From NCBI GenBank assembly GCA_024401695.1, contig JAKSKN010000001.1:248001-312000 (forward strand): a stretch of DNA of 64,000 nucleotides, in the 5' to 3' direction. A program made the translations under genes and the position numbers. Origin of the DNA: Bacteroidales bacterium. GTDB lineage: Bacteria > Bacteroidota > Bacteroidia > Bacteroidales > UBA932. The notes under the pieces are model-generated. The model was given only the letters and a program-made list of their open reading frames with translations, was not told the DNA's origin and ran no database searches. Numbering within the stretch: the first letter of the stretch is position 1; each line of letters opens with the position of its first letter. Below are positions 57,954-64,000 of the stretch, piece after piece.

Positions 57954-60188
57954 ATGGGAAAATTTGAAATCAAGACCGCTAAAGACGGTCAGAACTATTT
58001 CAATCTCAAGGCCGGAAATGGTGAGATCATCCTCTCTTCAGAGATGTACACCACGATGAAGGCTTGCGAGAATGGAATCGCATCCGTAAAGAAGAACGCT
58101 CCGCTCGAGGCACGTTACGACCTCAAGCAGTCCGAGAACGGAAAATGGCACTTCAACCTCAAGGCCGGCAACCATCAGGTAATCGGCAGCAGCCAGATGT
58201 ACGCATCTGAGGACAGCGCAAAGAACGGCATCGAGTCCGTTATGAAGAACGCTCCGGAGGCTGAGGTAGTCGTAATCGAAGCAGAAGAAGCTCCTGCAAA
58301 GGAGGAGGCTCCTAAGGCAACTGAAGCACCAAAAGCAACTGAAGCACCAAAAGCAGCTGAGGCACCTAAGGCAGAGAAGGCAGCCGCTCCTAAGGCAGAG
58401 AAGAAAGATACACCTGCTGCAGCAAGACTCAACGCATCAATCGCCCCTGAGGATTTCGACTGGGACGCATTCGAAGGCGGCGACATCTACGGTGGTGCTG
58501 ACAAGGGCAACATCGATGCAGCTTACAACCAGACCCTCTCAAAGGTTATCGAGAACGAAGTCGTAGAAGGCGAGGTAACATTGGTCAACAAGCGCGAAGT
58601 CGTTGTCACCATCGGTGGCAAGAGCGAAGGCGTCATCCCTGTATCCGAGTTCCGCTACAATCCTGACATCAAGGAAGGCGACAAGGTAGAGGTTTACGTC
58701 GAGAACGCTGAAGACAAGAAGGGTCAGCTCGTACTCAGCCACCGCAAGGCCCGCGCCCTCAAGTCTTGGGACCGCGTGAACGAGGCTTACGAGAACGACG
58801 AAATCGTCAAGGGTTTTGTCAAGACCCGCACCAAGGGCGGTATGATCGTGGACGTATTCGGTATCGAGGCTTTCCTCCCGGGCAGCCAGATCGACATCAA
58901 GCCTATCCGCGACTATGACGCATTCGTCAACCAGAACATCGACTTCAAGATCGTCAAGATCAACCAGGAGTTCCGCAACGTTGTCGTTTCACACAAGGCT
59001 CTCCTTGAGGCAGAGCAGGAGCAGAAGCGCGCAGAACTCATCGGCAAGCTCGAGAAGGGTCAGGTACTCGAGGGTGTTGTCAAGAACATCACCAACTACG
59101 GCGTATTCATCGACCTCGGCGGTGTCGACGGTCTCATCCATATCACCGACCTCTCCTGGGGCCGCATCAACCATCCTGAGGAGGTTGTCACCCTCGACGA
59201 GAAGATCAAGGTCGTCGTACTCGACTTCAACGAGCAGCAGAAGCGCATCGCTCTCGGTCTCAAGCAGCTCACTCCACATCCTTGGGACAACCTCGATCCT
59301 AACCTCAAGGTTGGCGACAAGGTCAAGGGCAAGGTCATCCTCATCGCAGACTACGGCGCATTCATCGAGATCGAGCCGGGTGTCGAGGGTCTCGTACACG
59401 TTTCTGAGATGTCCTGGAGCCCACGTCTCCACAGCGCTCAGGAATTCCTCAAGATCGGTGACGAGGTAGAGGCACAGGTTCTCTCAATCGACCGTGAGGC
59501 ACGCAAGATATCCCTTGGTCTCAAGCAGCTCAGCGAGAACCCTTGGGAGAGCATCCGCGAGAAGTATCCAGTCGGCAGCAAGCAGCAGGCTACCGTACGC
59601 AACATCACCAACTTCGGTGTATTCGCCGAGCTTGAGGACGGTGTTGAGGGTCTCGTTCACATCAGCGACCTCAGCTGGAACAAGATCAAGCATCCTTCAG
59701 AGGTTGTCGCTCCTGGTGACGTCCTCGATGTTCAGATCCTCGACTTCGACGAGGCCAACCACAAGCTCAGCCTCGGCCACAAGCAGCTCGCTCCAAACCC
59801 TTGGGATGAGATCGAGGCCAAGTATCCTGCCGGCGCAACCGTACAGGGCACCATCGCTTCCATCACCGACAAGGGTGCCAACATCACCCTCGACGGCGAA
59901 GCTGAAGGCTTTGCATTCACCCGAGACCTCGTCAAGGAAGACGGCAAGCAGGCAGTTGCAGGCGAGACCCTTGACTTCAAGGTAGTCGAGCTCCGTCGCA
60001 GCACCCGCCGCATTCTCCTCAGCCACCTCCGCACATACGCCGAGGTCAAGGAGAAGGCCGCTGCAACTGAGGCAGAGAACACCAAGAAGGCCGTCAAGAA
60101 GGTCAATGCAAACGTTGAGAAGACAACTCTCGGCGACATCGACGCTCTTGCAGCTCTCAAGGAGAAACTCGAGAAAGCAGGCAAATAA
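57954..60188 (+). CDS. rpsA: Ribosomal protein S1 with two N-terminal DUF1508 repeats
   Basis: mRNA-binding protein of the 30S subunit. From about residue 195 it carries six S1 RNA-binding motifs, the later ones classic (GVFIDLGGVDGLIHITDLSWGR, GAFIEIEPGVEGLVHVSEMSW, GVFAELEDGVEGLVHISDLSWN), and ends in the Bacteroidetes-type LGDIDALAALKEKL. Unlike the usual protein of about 600 aa, this one has 744. The first 103 residues are two DUF1508/YegP-like units (KDGQNYFNLKAGNGEIILSS and NGKWHFNLKAGNHQVIGSS), each ending in VKKNAP or VMKNAP. A low-complexity Glu/Ala/Pro/Lys linker with EAPKATEAPKAT repeats follows (about 104-165). The frame is continuous. It has its own strong promoter and is followed by the RNase Z gene after 6 bp. 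Confidence 0.93.
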   Translation: MGKFEIKTAKDGQNYFNLKAGNGEIILSSEMYTTMKACENGIASVKKNAPLEARYDLKQSENGKWHFNLKAGNHQVIGSSQMYASEDSAKNGIESVMKNAPEAEVVVIEAEEAPAKEEAPKATEAPKATEAPKAAEAPKAEKAAAPKAEKKDTPAAARLNASIAPEDFDWDAFEGGDIYGGADKGNIDAAYNQTLSKVIENEVVEGEVTLVNKREVVVTIGGKSEGVIPVSEFRYNPDIKEGDKVEVYVENAEDKKGQLVLSHRKARALKSWDRVNEAYENDEIVKGFVKTRTKGGMIVDVFGIEAFLPGSQIDIKPIRDYDAFVNQNIDFKIVKINQEFRNVVVSHKALLEAEQEQKRAELIGKLEKGQVLEGVVKNITNYGVFIDLGGVDGLIHITDLSWGRINHPEEVVTLDEKIKVVVLDFNEQQKRIALGLKQLTPHPWDNLDPNLKVGDKVKGKVILIADYGAFIEIEPGVEGLVHVSEMSWSPRLHSAQEFLKIGDEVEAQVLSIDREARKISLGLKQLSENPWESIREKYPVGSKQQATVRNITNFGVFAELEDGVEGLVHISDLSWNKIKHPSEVVAPGDVLDVQILDFDEANHKLSLGHKQLAPNPWDEIEAKYPAGATVQGTIASITDKGANITLDGEAEGFAFTRDLVKEDGKQAVAGETLDFKVVELRRSTRRILLSHLRTYAEVKEKAAATEAENTKKAVKKVNANVEKTTLGDIDALAALKEKLEKAGK

Positions 60189-60194
60189 TTCTAT

Positions 60195-60998
60195 ATGAAT
60201 TTTACTCTTACGACAATGGGCACAGCTTCGGCTATGCCCATTTCTGATAGGAATCCAAGCGCCCAGATGCTTGCCGTGCACGGGCGCTTGTTCCTTATTG
60301 ATTGTGGCGAAGGCGCTCAGCAGCAGATGCGGCGCAGCCACTTGTCGTTCGTAAAAGTCGAAGCCATCTTCATCAGCCACATCCACGGCGACCACCTCTT
60401 CGGTCTGTTCGGGCTGCTGAATTCAATGGCAATGTACGGCAGGACGGGAGTCCTTGATATCTATGGTCCGGCGGCATTGGGCAATATCCTCAAATTCTAT
60501 TCAAACTATTTCGGCACGGAAGACGGCTTCACAATCGATTTCCACGCCATCAAATGCAGCGCCCCCGAACTGATCCACACGTCGAAGCACGTGACCGTAA
60601 GCGCCTTCCCCCTGAAGCACAAGATCGAATGCTACGGCTTCCGCTTCGATGAGATAGTCACAGAGCGGCACCGCGAGGAGAACCCGGACTACGTCGCGAA
60701 TTCATACGCCTATTGCTCGGACACAATGCCTTTCGCCGAACTCCCAGAATGGGTCCGTGGCGTCCGCACCCTCTATCACGAGGCTACCTATAACAAAGAA
60801 ATGGCCGACAAGGCCGAGAAGCGCTTCCACTCCACTACGGAAGACGCTGCCCGCTGCGCTCTCGCAGCAGGTGCCGACCGCCTTCTGGTCGGGCACTACA
60901 GCTCCAGAATAAACAATTTCCCGGCATTCCTGGAAGAATGTCGGGAAATATTTCCGAATACTGAGCTGACTCAGGATCTAGCGAGCCTTGTTCTTTGA
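60195..60998 (+). CDS. rnz: Ribonuclease Z
   Basis: Metallo-beta-lactamase fold endonuclease that trims tRNA 3' ends. The zinc ligands are in FISHIHGDHLFGLFG, a later His in PLKHKIECYGFR, Asp in YCSDTMPF and His in LLVGHYSSR; LYHEATY is also conserved. At 267 aa it is somewhat shorter than typical ElaC-type enzymes (about 305), mainly in the flexible arm. It lies 6 bp after rpsA and overlaps the convergent fba gene by 21 bp. Confidence 0.92.
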   Translation: MNFTLTTMGTASAMPISDRNPSAQMLAVHGRLFLIDCGEGAQQQMRRSHLSFVKVEAIFISHIHGDHLFGLFGLLNSMAMYGRTGVLDIYGPAALGNILKFYSNYFGTEDGFTIDFHAIKCSAPELIHTSKHVTVSAFPLKHKIECYGFRFDEIVTERHREENPDYVANSYAYCSDTMPFAELPEWVRGVRTLYHEATYNKEMADKAEKRFHSTTEDAARCALAAGADRLLVGHYSSRINNFPAFLEECREIFPNTELTQDLASLVL

Positions 60999-61982
60999 AC
61001 CGAGCACGTTCTCGATCTTGTGGATGTACATCTTCTTCATCTCTTCGCGAGCTGGCTTGAGGTACTGACGAGGATCGAAGTGGCTAGGATTCTCTGCGAG
61101 GTGACGGCGGACTGCACCGGTCATTGCGAGACGTGAGTCGGAGTCGATGTTGATCTTGCAGACTGCGCTCTTGGCTGCCTTGCGGAGCTGCTCTTCAGGG
61201 ATACCTACTGCGTTTGGCAGGTTGCCGCCGAACTGGTTGCACATATCAACATATTCCTGAGGAACTGATGATGAGCCGTGGAGAACGATAGGGAAACCAG
61301 GGAGCTTCTTCTCGATGGCCTTGAGCACGTCGAAAGCGAGCGGAGGTGGCACGAGACGGCCGGTCTGAGGGTCGCGGGTGCACTGCTCAGGAGTGAACTT
61401 GTATGCGCCGTGGCTGGTTCCGATTGAGATTGCGAGAGAGTCGCACTTGGTCTTCTTGACGAAGTCGATGACCTCCTCAGGCTTTGTGTAATGTGACACT
61501 GCTGAAGAAACCTCATCCTCAACGCCTGCGAGGACACCGAGTTCAGCCTCAACAGTGACATCGAACTTGTGGGCATAGTTCACAACCTTGCGGGTGAGCT
61601 TCACGTTCTCGTCGTAAGGGAGAGAGGAGCCGTCGATCATAACTGAAGAGAAGCCGAAGTCAACACAGCTCTTGCAGGTCTCGAAGCTGTCGCCGTGGTC
61701 AAGGTGAAGAACGATCTGAGGCTTTTTCCAACCGAGCTCCTTTGCATACTCTACAGCACCCTGTGCCATATAGCGAAGGAGAGTCTGGTTAGCATAGTTG
61801 CGGGCGCCCTTGCTGACCTGGAGGATTACAGGAGACTTGGTCTCGGCTGAAGCCTGGACGATAGCCTGAAGCTGCTCCATGTTGTTGAAATTGAATGCAG
61901 GGATAGCGTAGCCGCCCTTCACTGCCTTTGCGAACATTTCGCGGGTGTTCACAAGACCCAACTCTTTGAAAGAAACTTTCAT
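60978..61982 (-). CDS. fba: Class II fructose-bisphosphate aldolase
   Basis: Zinc-dependent glycolytic aldolase cleaving fructose 1,6-bisphosphate. The 334-aa protein has the zinc/active-site segment LHLDHGDSFETCKSCVDFGF, PIVLHGSSSVP with the conserved Gly-Ser binding residues, and KINIDSDSRLAMTGAVR. AIPAFNFNNMEQLQAIV is the typical N-terminus. Codon use is strongly biased, as expected for a highly expressed gene. A TATATTTG -7 box precedes it. Confidence 0.96.
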   Translation of the reverse strand: MKVSFKELGLVNTREMFAKAVKGGYAIPAFNFNNMEQLQAIVQASAETKSPVILQVSKGARNYANQTLLRYMAQGAVEYAKELGWKKPQIVLHLDHGDSFETCKSCVDFGFSSVMIDGSSLPYDENVKLTRKVVNYAHKFDVTVEAELGVLAGVEDEVSSAVSHYTKPEEVIDFVKKTKCDSLAISIGTSHGAYKFTPEQCTRDPQTGRLVPPPLAFDVLKAIEKKLPGFPIVLHGSSSVPQEYVDMCNQFGGNLPNAVGIPEEQLRKAAKSAVCKINIDSDSRLAMTGAVRRHLAENPSHFDPRQYLKPAREEMKKMYIHKIENVLGSKNKAR

Positions 61983-62029
61983 AACGGTTTATATTTTATT
62001 AAAAATCTCGATTTCGAGCTAAAATCCTT

Positions 62030-62037
62030 CAAATATA
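62030..62037 (-). promoter_or_regulatory. -7 box of fba
   Basis: Minus-strand TATATTTG, 48 bp before the ATG. No TTG at standard distance was found, so only the -7 element is claimed. Confidence 0.45.
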
Positions 62038-62073
62038 CAATTTTTTTTAAAAAGATTAATAAATAAAAATCAC

Positions 62074-62081
62074 TACCTTTG
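62074..62081 (+). promoter_or_regulatory. -7 box of gmk
   Basis: TACCTTTG, 16 bp before the gmk ATG. It is identical to the rpsA -7 box, but the upstream region is only A/T-rich with no clear -33 TTG. Confidence 0.45.
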
Positions 62082-62097
62082 CATAAATAATCAGGAA

Positions 62098-62667
62098 ATG
62101 TCGGGAAAAGTATTGATATTCTCCGCTCCTTCAGGAGCCGGCAAAAGCACGGTGGTGAACCATCTGCTCAGCTTGTATCCGGAGTTCGAGTTCTCTGTTT
62201 CAGCCACTTCCAGAGCCCCTCGCGGCGAAGAAAAAGATGGCGTGGAATACTATTTCATCGATGCCGCGCGCTTTCGCGAACTCATAGCGGCTGACGCATT
62301 CGTCGAATACGAAGAAGTCTACGAGGACCGTTTCTACGGTACCCTGAAGTCCGAGGTCGAGCGCATCTGGGCCAAAGGCCACGTCATTCTCTTCGACGTC
62401 GATGTCAAGGGAGGCGTAAACCTCAAGAAATACTTCGGTGAGTCGGCATTCTCAATGCTTATACTCCCACCATCCTTTGAAGTCCTTGAGCAGCGTCTCC
62501 GCAGTCGCGGGACCGACTCCGAAGAAGCAATAAAGGAAAGGCTCGCCAAGGCGGAATGGGAGATAGGATTCGCCAGAGGCAAATTCGATTATGAACTTGT
62601 CAACGACAAGCTTGAAGACACTTTCGCCGAATCAGAACGCGTGGTCGGCAATTTCCTGGACAAATAA
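62098..62667 (+). CDS. gmk: Guanylate kinase
   Basis: Phosphorylates GMP to GDP with ATP. The 189-aa protein starts with the P-loop FSAPSGAGKSTVV. The GMP-binding SATSRAPRGEEKDGVEYYF and EYEEVYEDRFYGT follow, then DVDVKGGVNLKK and the lid region LRSRGTDSEEAIKERL. It is divergent from fba and followed by nadD after 8 bp. Confidence 0.97.
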   Translation: MSGKVLIFSAPSGAGKSTVVNHLLSLYPEFEFSVSATSRAPRGEEKDGVEYYFIDAARFRELIAADAFVEYEEVYEDRFYGTLKSEVERIWAKGHVILFDVDVKGGVNLKKYFGESAFSMLILPPSFEVLEQRLRSRGTDSEEAIKERLAKAEWEIGFARGKFDYELVNDKLEDTFAESERVVGNFLDK

Positions 62668-62675
62668 CGGCAATT

Positions 62676-63314
62676 ATGAGAATCGCAGTCTACTCCGGAA
62701 GTTTCGATCCGCTCCATATCGGTCATCAGGCCATAATGGAATACCTTACGAACGTCCGCGAGTTCGACTGGGTATATCTGGTGATTTCGCCCCAGAACCC
62801 CCTCAAGGGGAAAGAAAAGGCCCTGAATGCCGAAGAAAGGTACCAGGCCGCAATCCGTGCCGTCCGGCGTCATCCCGAGCTGCACGTGTGGGTGGACAAC
62901 ATCGAGCTCGAAATGCCCGCACCGCACTATACGATAAAGACACTCGACGCATTGAAGAAGCGCGAGCCCGAGAACGACTTCACACTTGTCATCGGTGCCG
63001 ACAATCTGTACGATATCCACAAATGGCGCGATGCACCGCGCATCCTGAGTGAGTTCGGGGTTGCGGTCTATCCTCGCAGCGGTTACGATCTGGAATATAT
63101 CCGAGGGCAGCTCTACGAAGAATGCCGCCACTTCCCCGCCCCGTACGTAATGGACGCATACTCGCTCCATTCCACTCCCGGCACGGTGGGTCTGGAGGAT
63201 TTTGAAAGCCTCTACAACATCCAGATCATAGACGCACCCATCGTTGACATATCATCGACTGAAATCCGCGAAGCCCAGGCCCGCGGAATCGATATGTCTG
63301 AATTCCTGATGTAA
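62676..63314 (+). CDS. nadD: Nicotinate-nucleotide adenylyltransferase
   Basis: Adenylates nicotinate mononucleotide in NAD synthesis. The nucleotidyltransferase signature is GSFDPLHIGHQAIMEYL, with ADNLYDIHKW in the middle and the C-terminal ISSTEIREAQARG. Length (212 aa) is normal. It forms a pair with gmk; its stop lies 1 bp from the stop of the convergent unknown gene. Confidence 0.95.
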   Translation: MRIAVYSGSFDPLHIGHQAIMEYLTNVREFDWVYLVISPQNPLKGKEKALNAEERYQAAIRAVRRHPELHVWVDNIELEMPAPHYTIKTLDALKKREPENDFTLVIGADNLYDIHKWRDAPRILSEFGVAVYPRSGYDLEYIRGQLYEECRHFPAPYVMDAYSLHSTPGTVGLEDFESLYNIQIIDAPIVDISSTEIREAQARGIDMSEFLM

Positions 63315-63315
63315 G

Positions 63316-64000
63316 CTATCTGCCCGCGACACGGGCGATTTCCTCATACGCAAGCGACAGCCTGATGAAATCGGCGAGAGCCTTCGTGTCCATTGACTCA
63401 AGCATACGCGCATCGGCATACGTACTTTCCCCATACACAGCCGGCAGGCATCCCAGGACCAAATCAGGGTCTATGGAATTCGGGAAATCCCGCCACAGGG
63501 CAAATATCTCCAGCGCCCACTCGAGCTTCGCTTCAATGCCTTCGGGCATCCCGTAAGGGCTGGCATCAGCAACGGAAACCAGATGCCCGGCGAAAGCCTC
63601 CACTCCATCCTTCACTTTCTGCTGGAAGCTTGGATCCATCAGCCTGTACATTTCAAGCTGCTCACCGAATGACCTGGTTGCAGAAGCGGTCCTCTTATAT
63701 CTGCTGTCAGCAGTAGCGAACCAAAGCTGCATCGAGGCAGCCGGGTCCTTCGAGCCCTGAGCCCTGGAAATCGCAAGGGCAGCCTCGGACGGGCAGCGAT
63801 CCTTCAACACACGGCCGGCAGCAGCCAATGCCTGCGCGCCCGCAACATCTTCATTGGCAAGAAGGATATCAAGACATCTTTGCAGCAAGACAAGCACATC
63901 CGGGGCTCCGTCACCATCCGTATCATCTTCAGGCCGGAATGTTTCCCAAAGGCGCACAAGAGACATAGCCACTCCAGACGCAGAGCCGGCATCGATGTCA
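63316..64000 (-). CDS. Unrecognised mostly helical protein, 5' end outside the window
   Basis: The frame is open to the window edge on the minus strand (upstream codons read DIDAGSASGVAMSLVRLWE), so the GTG at 63972 is not necessarily the start. At least 228 residues are visible. They are rich in Ala, Leu and Glu and predicted mainly helical. An acidic EDDTDGDGAPDV stretch resembles a calcium-loop or dockerin-like motif but may simply be a linker. There is no signal peptide in the visible part, and I recognise no family. Confidence 0.6.
   Translation of the reverse strand, partial: DIDAGSASGVAMSLVRLWETFRPEDDTDGDGAPDVLVLLQRCLDILLANEDVAGAQALAAAGRVLKDRCPSEAALAISRAQGSKDPAASMQLWFATADSRYKRTASATRSFGEQLEMYRLMDPSFQQKVKDGVEAFAGHLVSVADASPYGMPEGIEAKLEWALEIFALWRDFPNSIDPDLVLGCLPAVYGESTYADARMLESMDTKALADFIRLSLAYEEIARVAGR

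Noticed and set aside
58280-58400. Tandem repeat in rpsA taken for a CRISPR or microsatellite
   Set aside because: It encodes the in-frame EAPKAT-type linker of S1, so it is a low-complexity protein segment.

Overview
The window looks like a chromosomal segment of a moderately high-GC member of the Bacteroidales, probably an uncultured gut lineage. The evidence is: several promoters of the Bacteroidetes type (TTTG, about 19-20 bp, TAnnTTTG); a hybrid-two-component-like sensor with a beta-propeller periplasmic region; a DUF5020 outer-membrane protein; a Bacteroidetes-type S1 C-terminus; and generally weak Shine-Dalgarno sequences. The genus is inference only. No rRNA, tRNA, CRISPR array or prophage was seen.

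Layout. 1-5.2 kb: 3' part of an acyl-CoA synthetase, a truncated HTCS-like sensor kinase and a nitroreductase. 5.3-5.4 kb: a hairpin repeat element. 5.5-13.5 kb: htpG, a DUF5020 barrel, guaB-guaA, an F420-ligase-like protein and a secreted GH43. 13.6-14.7 kb: a Y1/HUH (IS200/RAYT-like) transposase gene between two near-identical hairpins. 14.75-24.3 kb: a complete UMP operon on the minus strand (pyrC-carA-carB-pyrK-pyrD-pyrF-pyrE-pyrB). 24.5-36.8 kb: a divergent purine cluster (two unlike purC genes, purE, purL, purF, purM, purN, purH, a second copy of the hairpin repeat, purD, folD) followed by an MFS transporter. 38.0-40.0 kb: a gene-poor stretch and a Fic gene under a dense operator/promoter. 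40.0-44.5 kb: uvrB, a CcsA-type cytochrome c assembly protein and mltG. 44.5-56.0 kb: a six-gene minus-strand run corA-GH2-GH3-GH3-glucosaminidase-rel. 56.1-64.0 kb: recR, mntP, pnuC, an unusual S1, RNase Z, fba, gmk, nadD and an unrecognised partial gene.

The strongest unexpected signal is in nucleotide biosynthesis. Three glutamine amidotransferases here have lost their glutaminase chemistry: CarA lacks both the catalytic Cys and His, PurF lacks the N-terminal Cys and other glutaminase residues, and GuaA has no glutaminase domain. The synthase parts look intact. PurL, in the same cluster, keeps its glutaminase triad and serves as an internal control. The inference is that this lineage feeds carbamoyl phosphate, phosphoribosylamine and GMP synthesis with free ammonia. 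Other notable features are an ATCase fused to the zinc domain of PyrI, a ribosomal protein S1 with two N-terminal DUF1508 repeats, a Rel protein with a degenerate HD hydrolase site, the transposase/hairpin module, and a two-copy intergenic repeat family with a shared core but locus-specific terminal inverted repeats.
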